A DNA stretch of 64,000 nt from Ga0077555 sp050187415 (GTDB taxonomy: Bacteria; Pseudomonadota; Alphaproteobacteria; Rhizobiales; Hyphomicrobiaceae): assembly GCA_050187415.1 (NCBI GenBank), contig JBFWXN010000003.1, forward strand, positions 71,878 to 135,877. The letters are read 5' to 3'. The notes below the pieces were generated by a model, which had not been told where the DNA came from, did not search any database, and saw only the letters and a list, made by a program, of their open reading frames with translations. Below, piece by piece: positions 1 to 7,676 of the stretch. A program made the translations under genes and the position numbers. Each line of letters opens with the position of its first letter. Within the stretch, counting starts at the first letter, position 1.

Positions 1-1488
1 GACAACCAGCAGATCGCGATGCGCGTCGTCGCTAAGCACGCGGTCGCTTTCGATGCGCGCGACGATTTGCGGCGAAGAGCTTTCGAGATAACCGGGAAGC
101 TCTGTCTTGAATTGCTCGACGGCGTCCTCGGCCAAATCATCGAGCTTGCCCTCCGTCACGGCCAGTAGAAGTGCGACCTGGCTCGCGAGGGGCCTTGGTT
201 CGAGCTGGGGCTGGGCGAGGACGGCGCGAATCCGTCGTCCGTGAGCGATGCGCCTGCTCGTGCGCTCGTCGAGCATGGCACCGAAACGCGTGAATACCTC
301 GAGCTCGACGAACTGGGCGTAGTCGAGCTTCAACCGTCCGACCGCCCGTTTCAGAGCAGGGGCCTGCGTCTTGGCTCCCACCCTCGACACACTCAGGCCC
401 ACGTTCACGGCCGGCTTCTGACCTTCGTAGAAAAGTTTTGGCTCGAAGTAGACCTGACCGTCCGTGATCGAGATGAGGTTGGTGGGAACATAGGCGCTCA
501 GGTTTCCTGCCTGGGTCTCGACGATCGGCAGCGCAGTGAGCGAACCGCCGCCCCTCTCTGGAGAGAGCTTGGCCGCACGCTCGAGTAGACGGGAATGGAT
601 GTAGAAGATGTCGCCGGGATAGGCCTCCCGCCCGGGCGGACGCCGCAACAGCAAGGACAACTCGCGATAGACGATGGCGTGTTTCGATAGATCATCGAGG
701 ATCAGCAATGCATGCTGGCCCCTGTCGCGGAAGTGCTCAGCCATCGTGCAGGCAGCGTAAGGAACCAGCCACTGCGCACCCGGTGCGGCACTGGACTCGC
801 CAACGACAATGATCGTGCGCTCTCTGGATCCGTGCCTGGTGATGGCCTCCACCACATGCTCGCTGGTGGTGCTCTTCTGGCCGATCAGCGCGTAGATGCA
901 GACGACGTCGCTTCGCCGTTGATTGATCACGGCGTCGACCGCGAGGGCTGTCTTTCCTGTCTTCCGGTCTCCCAGCAGCAAAGCCCGTTGCCCACGTCCC
1001 AGCGGGATCATGGCATCGACGACGGTGACCCCGGTCATGAGCGGCTCGGTGATCAGGTCCCGATCGAGGATGCCGGGCGCCGGCCGTTCCACGGGATCAT
1101 GCCGTGTTGCCTGTATTGGCGGACCTCCGTCGAGCGGCCGCCCAAGCGCGTCGACGACCCGGCCGAGCAGTCCCTCTCCGACCGGAACGCGAGCCACCTC
1201 GCCGGTCCCGCCTACCCTGGTGCCGGCGATGATGCCCTCGCCGGCTTCGAGGATCACGCAATCAACGCTGTCATGGTCGATCGAGAGAGCGAGACCGACC
1301 GAGCCGTCGTCGAACGAGAGCAGCTCGCCAAGGCGGGTCAACGGAAGTCCGGCGACAGAGGCGACCGCGTCGCCGCAACGCGTCACACGCCCGATGTGCT
1401 CGATGCTTGCTCCGAACTCTATCGCGCCGAGAATGCGGGGTACCGCCTTGCCGAGCCAGTCACGGATCATGTCATGAGAGGTCGGCAT
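1..1488 (-). CDS. atpA: N-type ATPase catalytic-head subunit alpha (3' end outside window)
   Basis: Reading from an ATG at 1488, the frame stays open to base 1 (496 codons), so the C-terminus lies beyond the window. The protein reads as F1/N1 alpha: a P-loop GDRKTGKT at about residues 173-180, then the alpha-type stretches LLILDDLSKHA and YPGDIFYIHSRLLERA. Alpha carries the non-catalytic nucleotide sites of the alpha3-beta3 head at the inner membrane. The start overlaps the end of atpF by 17 bases, which suggests translational coupling. In N-ATPase operons the next gene is normally atpG (gamma), which would lie just outside the window. Fusion with another alpha family is not suspected; only the paralogue type (N rather than housekeeping F) rests on gene order. 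Confidence 0.93.
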   Translation of the reverse strand, partial: MPTSHDMIRDWLGKAVPRILGAIEFGASIEHIGRVTRCGDAVASVAGLPLTRLGELLSFDDGSVGLALSIDHDSVDCVILEAGEGIIAGTRVGGTGEVARVPVGEGLLGRVVDALGRPLDGGPPIQATRHDPVERPAPGILDRDLITEPLMTGVTVVDAMIPLGRGQRALLLGDRKTGKTALAVDAVINQRRSDVVCIYALIGQKSTTSEHVVEAITRHGSRERTIIVVGESSAAPGAQWLVPYAACTMAEHFRDRGQHALLILDDLSKHAIVYRELSLLLRRPPGREAYPGDIFYIHSRLLERAAKLSPERGGGSLTALPIVETQAGNLSAYVPTNLISITDGQVYFEPKLFYEGQKPAVNVGLSVSRVGAKTQAPALKRAVGRLKLDYAQFVELEVFTRFGAMLDERTSRRIAHGRRIRAVLAQPQLEPRPLASQVALLLAVTEGKLDDLAEDAVEQFKTELPGYLESSSPQIVARIESDRVLSDDAHRDLLVV

Positions 1489-2236
1489 GCTGGCCCCGCT
1501 GCAATGCCGCTCTGGCGCGCTTCAATTGGTCCGACCAGCTGGTGCGCACAACCGTGTGCGGCAGGCGCAGCTCGGCGCCGCCGATGAGATCCGGCTCATG
1601 GGCGAAGCCCATCTCGAGAGGGTGGCTCAGGATGCTCTCGAGTCTCTCCTTCCAGACAATCCGGTCCTCGGGGCTGAGAGCGCACGCCGTGACGACATCG
1701 AGACAGGCTCCGTTGGCTGCAATCTCGGCATCGAGGCGGCGGCGCTCGGCCGGGTCCATCTGCCTCACATCAGCCTCGAGTCGGGCGAGCACGGCTTCGC
1801 TGGGAACCGACGGTGACATGTCGGCGAGCAGTTTCCCCGCCAGTGTCGTGGCCAGTTCGACGACATCCTTGCGCAAGCTTTCGAGTCCGTCCGCCTTTTC
1901 ACGCTCGATTTCCTGACTGGCGGCCTCGATGCTCGCCGCAGCAGCTGTTTCGGCATCCTCGATGATCTTCTTCCGCTCGGCGTCGATCGTGCTGTGCGCA
2001 TTCTCGAGTGCCTGGTTGCGTTCGTTCTCAATGTCGGAAAGAGCCCGCTCGTAGCGGGATTTCAGGGCTTCGGCCTCTTCCCTGGTCTTTGCCGCAGCTG
2101 CCTCCGTCTCTCGTTCCAGACGTCGGCGCTTCTCCACGACCTCTTGCACGGGACGATAGAGAAACCGCTGCAACAGCCAGACCAGAATGAGAAAGTTCAG
2201 GCCCTGGATCGCCAGTGTCCACCAGCTTATCTGCAT
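1472..2236 (-). CDS. atpF: N-type ATPase subunit b with delta-like C-terminal domain
   Basis: 254 residues, longer than the usual b of about 160. Residues about 1-25 form one hydrophobic helix (WWTLAIQGLNFLILVWLL), followed by a charged coiled coil rich in E, R, K and A to about residue 135, the peripheral stalk. The last 100 or so residues look like the C-terminal half of the delta/OSCP subunit: a VVTACALSPEDR stretch and then EPDLIGGAELRLPHTVV, matching the delta pattern of a conserved IGG strand followed by an amphipathic end. No separate atpH is present, so this gene probably supplies both stator parts. The start at 2236 is 3 bases past atpE and opens directly with the membrane helix; the longer upstream frame is only readthrough of the atpE region. 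Confidence 0.88.
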   Translation of the reverse strand: MQISWWTLAIQGLNFLILVWLLQRFLYRPVQEVVEKRRRLERETEAAAAKTREEAEALKSRYERALSDIENERNQALENAHSTIDAERKKIIEDAETAAAASIEAASQEIEREKADGLESLRKDVVELATTLAGKLLADMSPSVPSEAVLARLEADVRQMDPAERRRLDAEIAANGACLDVVTACALSPEDRIVWKERLESILSHPLEMGFAHEPDLIGGAELRLPHTVVRTSWSDQLKRARAALQRGQHADLS

Positions 2237-2238
2237 GG

Positions 2239-2481
2239 TCACTTCACGAATGGGTTTGCGTAGAGCAGCAGGAGCGCGATGACTAGGCAGTAGATGGCCA
2301 TGGTCTCGATCATGGCCAGGCCCACGAACAGAGTGCGCGAGATGACGCCAGCCGATTCCGGCTGGCGTGCGATCGCCTCCATGGCAGCTGCAATGGCCCG
2401 CCCTTCGCTGATTGCCGGGCCGATCGCGCCGAAGCAGACCGCGACGACGGCACCGATAATGCTCACTGCGTGAAGGTCCAT
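2239..2481 (-). CDS. atpE: N-type ATPase rotor-ring subunit c, two membrane carboxylates
   Basis: 80 residues forming a two-helix hairpin with the polar loop ARQPE at residues 38-42, diagnostic for subunit c. Helix 1 has P22 and E26 (GPAISEGRA) and helix 2 has E59-T60 and Y64 (MIETMAIY). These positions are offset by exactly six from the Na+-site residues P28, Q32, E65, S66 and Y70 of Ilyobacter c. The essential carboxylate is therefore E59, and a second carboxylate replaces the glutamine on helix 1, as described for N-ATPases. Ion specificity cannot be read with certainty: the pattern suggests Na+, but one N-type ring from Burkholderia was reported to be proton-specific. The gene lies between atpB and atpF. 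Confidence 0.95.
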   Translation of the reverse strand: MDLHAVSIIGAVVAVCFGAIGPAISEGRAIAAAMEAIARQPESAGVISRTLFVGLAMIETMAIYCLVIALLLLYANPFVK

Positions 2482-2490
2482 GGTTCCCTC

Positions 2491-3162
2491 TCACTCGACC
2501 GAAATTGATCCCGCCGCGGCGCCAACGTAGACCGAAGCGAGCACCGTGAAGATGTAGGCCTGAATGAGACCGATCAGGATGCCGAGCAGCAGGAACGGTA
2601 TCGGAACGAGGAGACCGGCAAGCACGGCGATGATGGTCAGCACCAGCTCATGGCTCATCATGTTACCGAACAGACGGACCATCAGCGACAAGGTGCGCGT
2701 CAGCTCTGCCAGCACATTGAGCGGCGTCAAGATGATGCTCGGCTGGGTGTAGTGCCGGAGGTAATCCCACCAGCCGCGGGCGCGGACGCCGTAGTAGTGT
2801 GTCGATAGGAAAACAATCATTGCGAGGGCCGCAGGTGTTTCGAGCTGGGCGGTCGGAGCCTTGGCGCCCGGGACAGCGGCGGAAAGATTGGCGCATACTA
2901 GAAAGAGAAACAGCGTCGCGAGCATCGGGATGAACGGCGCGTTGGGCTTGCCGACGATCTGATGCACCTGATCCGTGATGGCCTCGACGACGACCTCGAG
3001 GATCGTCTGTAGCCCGTTCCCCTCGCCGGCTTGGCGCCGCATTCCCAGCCAGCAGACGAGAACCATGCCCGCCATGATGGTCCAGGTTGTCACAACGGCA
3101 TGGGCAATCGGCACTGGCCCGATGTGGAACAGTATGTCGGCATGCAACGGGTTGGCGTCCAT
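2491..3162 (-). CDS. atpB: N-type ATPase stator channel subunit a
   Basis: 223 residues from an ATG at 3162, two bases after the atpR stop. Several strongly hydrophobic helices are visible, including VTTWTIMAGMVLVCWLG, PMLATLFLFLVCANLSA and the C-terminal LIAYIFTVLAS-like region. The stretch RTLSLMVRLFGNMMSHE contains the invariant arginine that faces the c-ring carboxylate (E. coli a-R210), followed by the usual LFGN. The protein forms the ion half-channels in the inner membrane. It is shorter than the housekeeping F-type a subunit (about 250-270), as is usual in N-ATPases. The longer open frame upstream is discarded because it overlaps all of atpR and has no membrane character. Confidence 0.93.
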   Translation of the reverse strand: MDANPLHADILFHIGPVPIAHAVVTTWTIMAGMVLVCWLGMRRQAGEGNGLQTILEVVVEAITDQVHQIVGKPNAPFIPMLATLFLFLVCANLSAAVPGAKAPTAQLETPAALAMIVFLSTHYYGVRARGWWDYLRHYTQPSIILTPLNVLAELTRTLSLMVRLFGNMMSHELVLTIIAVLAGLLVPIPFLLLGILIGLIQAYIFTVLASVYVGAAAGSISVE

Positions 3163-3164
3163 GC

Positions 3165-3452
3165 TCACGAGTTCCTCGCAACGGCCAGCATAAGTTGGCG
3201 GGTGACCGCGAACCCGACTAGGCCGGCCACGGCAGCGACTGGGCTCCAGCTCATAAGCGCCATAAAGAGACCGACCACCGCCGAGATGCGAAAAGCGGAG
3301 CCTGCCAGGGTGACGCCAAGGCCAGGCGCATTGGACCCAAGCCGTACGACCGACCTGCGCAACAGCTTGAAATAGGCCAGTCCCAGTGCGAAGCCAGATA
3401 GGGTTCCGACGGCGACAAAGGCGACCTGGCTCCACATTGCAGCATTCGACAT
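3165..3452 (-). CDS. atpR: N-ATPase accessory membrane protein AtpR
   Basis: 95 residues with three hydrophobic segments: VAFVAVGTLSGFALGLAYF, an internal GLGVTLAGSAFRISAVVGLFMALM, and AAVAGLVGFAVTRQ. It sits exactly where atpR occurs in N-ATPase operons, between atpQ and atpB. The start ATG at 3452 overlaps the atpQ stop (TGATG), arguing for coupled translation. AtpR proteins contain intramembrane arginines; here R in GSAFRIS and R in VTRQ are candidates. In the family, AtpQ and AtpR are thought to help assemble or seal the c-ring/a interface, by analogy with AtpI and AtpZ. That role is inferred from position, not seen in the sequence. Confidence 0.82.
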   Translation of the reverse strand: MSNAAMWSQVAFVAVGTLSGFALGLAYFKLLRRSVVRLGSNAPGLGVTLAGSAFRISAVVGLFMALMSWSPVAAVAGLVGFAVTRQLMLAVARNS

Positions 3453-3733
3453 CAGTCTTTTCCCGCACGTTGCCAGGCCAGATAGCCCCCGAATGCCGCG
3501 CCCAGCATGATCAGTGCCCCGCTCCAGAAGATCCCAGTGCCAAAAATTGTATCGAGCCACTTGCCGACGAGGATTCCGAGAAGGATCGGCGCGACCACGA
3601 GCCAGCCCAGGGCTCCGATCATCGACAGGTTGCGCCAGACCGGTCGCTCACCGCTTCTCCGCCAATCTTCGCGGCGCTGCTCCCGAAGTTTGACAGCCTC
3701 GCTCATACCGTTTGGTTTATCTTCGCCACTCAT
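3452..3733 (-). CDS. atpQ: N-ATPase accessory protein AtpQ (AtpZ/AtpI-like)
   Basis: 93 residues: a charged N-terminal 34 residues (KLREQRREDWRRSGERP) then two membrane helices, LSMIGALGWLVVAPILLGILVG and IFWSGALIMLGAAFGGYLAW, separated by KWLDTIFGT. This two-helix pattern with a GxxxGK-type end is that of the AtpZ/AtpI family. It overlaps atpC by four bases (ATGA at 3730-3733) and atpR at its end. Family role, known mainly for AtpI: a non-stoichiometric helper for c-ring assembly or cation supply. The whole operon is packed with overlaps of one to a few bases, so a single polycistronic transcript starting before atpD is very likely. Confidence 0.84.
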   Translation of the reverse strand: MSGEDKPNGMSEAVKLREQRREDWRRSGERPVWRNLSMIGALGWLVVAPILLGILVGKWLDTIFGTGIFWSGALIMLGAAFGGYLAWQRAGKD

Positions 3734-4203
3734 CCGAGGCTGCCTTGCGAAAATTCGTCGCTCTCGCGTTGGACTGCCGGCCCGGTGGCGGAAGTCCGGC
3801 TGAGATGTCCGCTGCCCGTTGCGAGGTAGCGCTGGATCTGCCGCATTGTGGCAAGCTCGAGCCTCGTTCCGGACAAGCGTGTCGCGGCCTCCTGTTCCTC
3901 GGCCTTCTTCATCTGGTCGAGAACGGCAGCGCCGAGCCTGTCGAGCGTTTCCTCTGTCACCGCCTGCCGCGTCACGATCGAGATCTGATCGCCTTCGTGC
4001 ACGCTCAACACGCCTCCGCGGACCGCAACATGATGCTCTTTGCCGTGGTTATGCCAGGTGACGACCGAGACCGACAACGTGGTCAGGAAGTCGGCATGGC
4101 CGGGCAGGATGCCGAAGGCTCCCGTCTCGTCCTCGGCGCGCACGCGGGTGACGTCCGACGTATCGACGACGGTAGCCAAGGGGGTGGTGATGAGGAGCCT
4201 CAT
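3730..4203 (-). CDS. atpC: N-type ATPase central-stalk subunit epsilon
   Basis: 157 residues. The N-terminal beta-sandwich is clear: DETGAFGILPGHADFLTTL is the family core (GxFGILPGHxxFLT), followed by AVRGGVLSV. The C-terminal part is a helical arm that becomes low-complexity (LSRTSATGPAVQRESDEFSQGS), longer than in typical epsilon of about 135-140 residues. Epsilon joins the rotor to the head and can restrain ATP hydrolysis. It overlaps atpD (start at 4203, atpD stop at 4200-4202) and atpQ. Having epsilon directly after beta, ahead of the membrane subunits, is the characteristic N-ATPase order and differs from the housekeeping atpBEFH / atpAGDC arrangement. Confidence 0.92.
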   Translation of the reverse strand: MRLLITTPLATVVDTSDVTRVRAEDETGAFGILPGHADFLTTLSVSVVTWHNHGKEHHVAVRGGVLSVHEGDQISIVTRQAVTEETLDRLGAAVLDQMKKAEEQEAATRLSGTRLELATMRQIQRYLATGSGHLSRTSATGPAVQRESDEFSQGSLG

Positions 4204-5657
4204 CTGCGCGCTCCACTAGTCTCGGCAGGTGCCTTCGAAGTCGAGGGCAATGCGCCGATCATATAGAGATCCTCCTCCGCCAGGGCGTCGGCGCCTCCGT
4301 CGAGTATCGCCCTGCAGCCGGCGAGCGTATCGGCCAGCGGCACCGACACGCCCTCGCTCCCCGTGAACTGTGCGGTGACCTGGAAGGGTTGCGTCAGGAA
4401 ACGGATCAGCCGGCGTGCGCGCTGCACTGCCTGGCGATCCGATGCGCTCAACTCGTCCATTCCGAGCAGCGAGATGATTTCCTGCAATTCGCGATACCGC
4501 TCGATCAGCCCGCGCACGTCCTCGGCGATCCGGTAGTGGGCTCCACCCACCAGCTGCGGATCGAGCAGAACCGATGTTGACGCCAATGGATCAACAGCAG
4601 GATAGAGACCTTCGCTGGCCATCTGGCGGCTAAGGACGATGGACGCGTCCAGATGCGTGAAGGTCTGGGTGACGGCGGGGTCGGTGAAATCGTCGGCCGG
4701 AACGTAGACGGCCTGGATCGAAGTGATCGCGGCGTTCCTGACTGATGCGATGCGCTCCTCGAGCTCGGCGATCTCGCTGGCAAGCGTCGGCTGATAGCCG
4801 AGACGGGAGGGCATACGCCCCAGCAAGCCCGACACCTCGCCGCCGGCCTGCGCAAAGCGGAAGACATTGTCGATCATCAACAGCACGTCCCGTTGCATCC
4901 TGTCGCGAAAATGCTCGGCGATCGCCAGCGCCGTCATGCCGACGCGCCAGCGCGCTCCCGGGGGCTCGTTCATCTGCCCGAAGACGAGTGCCGTGTCGCG
5001 AATCACACCGGATTGCTGCAGCTCCAACCACAGCTCATGGCCTTCTCGGGTCCGCTCGCCGATCCCTGCGAAGACCGAGGTGCCGGAGTAGGCATCCACG
5101 GTGGTCCGAATCAACTCCATGATGAGCACGGTCTTGCCCACACCAGCTCCGCCAAACATCGCCGCCTTGCCGCCACGCGCCAGCGGCGCCAGGAGATCGA
5201 TGACTTTGATCCCAGTGTGGAAGAGCGTCCGGTCGGCTGACTGAGACGCAAGTGCCGGAGGCCGGCGGTGGATCGGGGATCGCTCAGTCGCAGCAGGAAA
5301 AGCACCCTTTCCGTCGACTGGGTCTCCCACGACATCGATCATGCGTCCGAGCATGGCCTCACCAACCGGAACGCAGATGGGAGCACCGGAATCGACCGCG
5401 GTCGTGCCGCACTCGAGCCCCGTCGTCTCCTGCATCGCGACGCCGCGAACCCGCCGGTCGTCCAGGTGTTGGTGCACCTCGACCACCAGCCGGTGTGGTC
5501 CGTCCCAGCCGATCTCGATTGCGTTGTGGATCGCCGGCAGGGCCGTGTCCTGGAACGCGATGTCGACGACCGAACCGCTGATGGCGACAACTATGCCCGC
5601 TCGCTTGTCGGCGGTGGATGGCATCGATTCGGAGCTACTGGCAGTTGACGATTGCAC
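4200..5657 (-). CDS. atpD: N-type ATPase catalytic subunit beta, first gene of the operon
   Basis: 485 residues. P-loop GGAGVGKT at 169-176, then GERTREGHELW and the Walker B stretch LLMIDNVFRFAQAG, all diagnostic for catalytic beta. The DELSEED loop is present in altered form, GMDELSASDRQ; this charged loop couples the head to gamma and epsilon. The annotated start gives a serine-rich leader of 11 residues before a second Met (MPSTADKRAG), which may be the true start. As first gene of atpD-C-Q-R-B-E-F-A it fits the N-ATPase layout described from comparative genomics. Such operons are extra copies next to a housekeeping F-ATPase and are often horizontally transferred, which agrees with the decayed mobile DNA nearby. 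Confidence 0.94.
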   Translation of the reverse strand: MQSSTASSSESMPSTADKRAGIVVAISGSVVDIAFQDTALPAIHNAIEIGWDGPHRLVVEVHQHLDDRRVRGVAMQETTGLECGTTAVDSGAPICVPVGEAMLGRMIDVVGDPVDGKGAFPAATERSPIHRRPPALASQSADRTLFHTGIKVIDLLAPLARGGKAAMFGGAGVGKTVLIMELIRTTVDAYSGTSVFAGIGERTREGHELWLELQQSGVIRDTALVFGQMNEPPGARWRVGMTALAIAEHFRDRMQRDVLLMIDNVFRFAQAGGEVSGLLGRMPSRLGYQPTLASEIAELEERIASVRNAAITSIQAVYVPADDFTDPAVTQTFTHLDASIVLSRQMASEGLYPAVDPLASTSVLLDPQLVGGAHYRIAEDVRGLIERYRELQEIISLLGMDELSASDRQAVQRARRLIRFLTQPFQVTAQFTGSEGVSVPLADTLAGCRAILDGGADALAEEDLYMIGALPSTSKAPAETSGARR

Positions 5658-6030
5658 GCCCGGCCTCCGACTTGGCTTTCGAGGAACGCAGGAGCATGAG
5701 CCGTCCTCTCCGGCAATAACACCGGCATCGCAACGGAAGACGGACAGGCCGGCGCCTTGCCATACCTCACCTCCCGGCTTGCTTCCGAAGACGAGCCCAG
5801 TTCGTCTCCATACGAGATTTATATGATGATTGAATCTTCGTTATTGCACCATGACCGCCATCAATTCGACCCGCTCCGGGATCTCATGGTCTTGCGCTGC
5901 GTTGCCTCCAGCGGGAAATGACGCAGCGAAAGCGGACTGTCCGCTTTCCAGTGAGTTTGGGCCTACCGCGACCGGCGACGCGCAGAGCGGCGCCGACCAA
6001 GTCCGAAATCGGAGGGACCGCGTCAACGGA
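5658..6030. other. Intergenic region upstream of the N-ATPase operon
   Basis: About 370 bases without a convincing gene. It must hold the promoter of the minus-strand atp operon. A short AT-rich patch at about 5813-5853 stands out from the GC-rich surroundings and is the most likely promoter region, but no clear -35/-10 pair can be defended. The rest is probably decayed DNA left from the element whose integrase relic follows. Confidence 0.4.
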
Positions 6031-6384
6031 TCAGATGTCGATCTTCTTCGCGATCTCGATCGCATCATCGACCTCGATGCCGAGGTACCTCACCGCGCTT
6101 TCGCCGAGCAAAAGCTGGACCGCCCGGAGATTGCCTGTTCGGCGGTAGATCAGCACAGCTTTTGTCCGCCGCCGCGAGTGCGTGCCGAACTTCGCTGGAT
6201 CGAGCCCGATGCTGGCTACCCATTCCTGGACGAGCCGAGCATACTGCCGCGTGGTCAATCCGCCTCGATCACCACGACCTGCGAACAAGAACTGACCCGG
6301 CTTACGTCCCGTCAGGCGCAGGTACTCGTCGAGCGCTTGCCGGGTCCGGTCAGTCAGCTCGAACCGAACCGGCCGACCGGTCAT
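6031..6384 (-). pseudogene. Tyrosine recombinase (integrase) C-terminal relic
   Basis: 117 residues from ATG 6384, preceded in frame by a stop five codons earlier. The sequence is the catalytic part of a short phage-type integrase: LTTRQYARLVQEWVASIGLD, FGTHSRRRTKA (second catalytic Arg), GNLRAVQLLLG, and VRYLGIEVDDA with the nucleophile Tyr. Where the family reads LLGH-(S/T)KxES-VRYLG, this copy reads LLGESAVRYLG. About four residues including the catalytic His are missing, consistent with a 12-base in-frame deletion. The N-terminal core-binding domain and probably the first catalytic Arg are also absent. It is most likely inactive and marks an old integration event between the N-ATPase operon and the metal-stress genes. 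Confidence 0.75.
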
Positions 6385-6589
6385 TTCGTCGTGAATTTCT
6401 CAGCGCAGTCGCCGCAATCCGAACCGCTAAGCCAAGCCCACAGCACAGCCGTCATGTGATTCCGGGGTCAACTTTCTCAAAGATGTGGTTGCTTCCAAGC
6501 TCCGGTTTCTCTTGAGCCGTGTCATCGGCCGCTTCCAGCCCCCTTTTTCGTCGTACGACGCGGAACTCTCACATCCCGGAGCCCGTTCA

Positions 6590-6606
6590 ATACCTGAGTG
6601 GGGTAT
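6590..6606. promoter_or_regulatory. Candidate CsoR operator
   Basis: ATACC and GGTAT arms separated by seven bases (ATACCTGAGTGGGGTAT), 11 bases before the csoR start. CsoR-type repressors bind G-rich pseudo-palindromes of the TACCC...GGGTA kind, so this is a plausible autoregulatory site. The assignment is by pattern and position only. Confidence 0.55.
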
Positions 6607-6617
6607 CGGAGCGGCTG

Positions 6618-6893
6618 ATGGCGGTCGATCGAAAGAAGACCAAGAAATCGCGCTTCACGCGCATTGCCGGGCAGGTGCAGGGCATCGCGCGGATGATCGA
6701 TGAGGACCGCTACTGCATCGACATCCTGCATCAGATCAAGGCGGTGAAGTCCGCTTTGAGCCGCGCCGAAAGCGAGGTGCTGCGGGACCATGCGGCGCAA
6801 TGTGTCCGTGCAGCTATCGCTTCCGGTGACCGCGCCGATCAAACACGCAAGCTGGACGAGCTGGTCGACTTGTTCGAGCGCGCGAAGCGCTGA
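6618..6893 (+). CDS. CsoR/DUF156-family metal-sensing repressor
   Basis: 91 residues from ATG 6618; the longer frame upstream would run through the operator-like palindrome, so the inner start is preferred. All-helical DUF156 pattern: RFTRIAGQVQGIARMIDEDRYC, then ILHQIKAVKSALSRAESEVL. The C-H-C triad of copper-sensing CsoR is complete: C33, H58 and C62 (RYC ... DHAAQC). An RcnR-type Ni/Co sensor would need an N-terminal histidine, and FrmR lacks the final Cys, so Cu(I) or a similar soft metal is the likely signal. Metal binding releases the repressor from DNA. The next two genes run in the same direction at short spacing and are the likely targets. Confidence 0.85.
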   Translation: MAVDRKKTKKSRFTRIAGQVQGIARMIDEDRYCIDILHQIKAVKSALSRAESEVLRDHAAQCVRAAIASGDRADQTRKLDELVDLFERAKR

Positions 6894-6917
6894 GGATGGA
6901 GCACTGAAAGACGCGAT

Positions 6918-7661
6918 ATGACGGAACAGCTAAAGGACGCAAAGCTTTACCGCATGGTGACAGATGCTCACGTCTGCCCGTTCGGTCTGAAGTCACTCGA
7001 CCTTTTGGAGCGCGAGGGCTTTACTGTCGACGATCACAAACTGCGATCACGCGAAGAGACTGACGAGTTCAAGAGCAGGCATAATGTCAAGACAACGCCG
7101 CAGACGTTCATCGACGACCAGAGAATCGGTGGCTACGACGATCTGCGCCGCTATTTCGGTCGATCGGTCAGTGATCCCAAGGACGTAACCTATTGGCCTG
7201 TTGTCGCCGTTTTTGCGATGGCGCTGATGATGGCGCTGGCTGCGAGCTATGCCGCATTCGGCTCGATCTGGACCGTGCGCGCCGCGGAATGGTTCATTGC
7301 GATGTCGATGTCCATTCTCGCCATCCTGAAACTGCGCGATGTCGAGGGCTTCTCCAACATGTTTCTCGGCTACGACCTGCTCGCGCAGAGATGGGTTCCC
7401 TATGCCTACATCTACCCGTTCGGCGAGGCTCTGGCCGGCATCCTGATGATTGCGGGCGCTCTCATGTGGATCGCCATCCCGGTCGCCCTCGTCATCGGCA
7501 CGATCGGGGCGGTGTCGGTGTTCAAAGCCGTCTACGTTGACCGGCGAGAGCTGAAATGCGCCTGCGTCGGCGGCGATAGCAACGTGCCGCTCGGGTTCAT
7601 ATCTCTCACCGAAAACCTGATGATGATCGCGATGGCGGTCTGGATGCTCGTAAAAGCATAA
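6918..7661 (+). CDS. Glutaredoxin-MauE/DoxX-like membrane fusion protein
   Basis: 247 residues. Residues 1-80 are a glutaredoxin fold: the site CPFG at 20-23 (monothiol, second Cys replaced by Gly), TTPQTFIDDQRIGGYDDL carrying the cis-Pro TTP and the GG glutathione-site turn. From about residue 90 there are four membrane helices (PVVAVFAMALMMALAASYAAF, WFIAMSMSILAILKL, ALAGILMIAGALMWIAIPVAL, and a final LTENLMMIAMAVWMLV), resembling MauE/DoxX. A cytosol-side CAC pair (LKCACVGGDSNVP) between the last helices could bind a thiophilic metal. It follows csoR by 24 bases and lies in the same operon. Role inferred: redox or metal handling at the inner membrane; the exact substrate is unknown. Confidence 0.8.
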   Translation: MTEQLKDAKLYRMVTDAHVCPFGLKSLDLLEREGFTVDDHKLRSREETDEFKSRHNVKTTPQTFIDDQRIGGYDDLRRYFGRSVSDPKDVTYWPVVAVFAMALMMALAASYAAFGSIWTVRAAEWFIAMSMSILAILKLRDVEGFSNMFLGYDLLAQRWVPYAYIYPFGEALAGILMIAGALMWIAIPVALVIGTIGAVSVFKAVYVDRRELKCACVGGDSNVPLGFISLTENLMMIAMAVWMLVKA

Positions 7662-7676
7662 TGTTTGGAGGCAACG

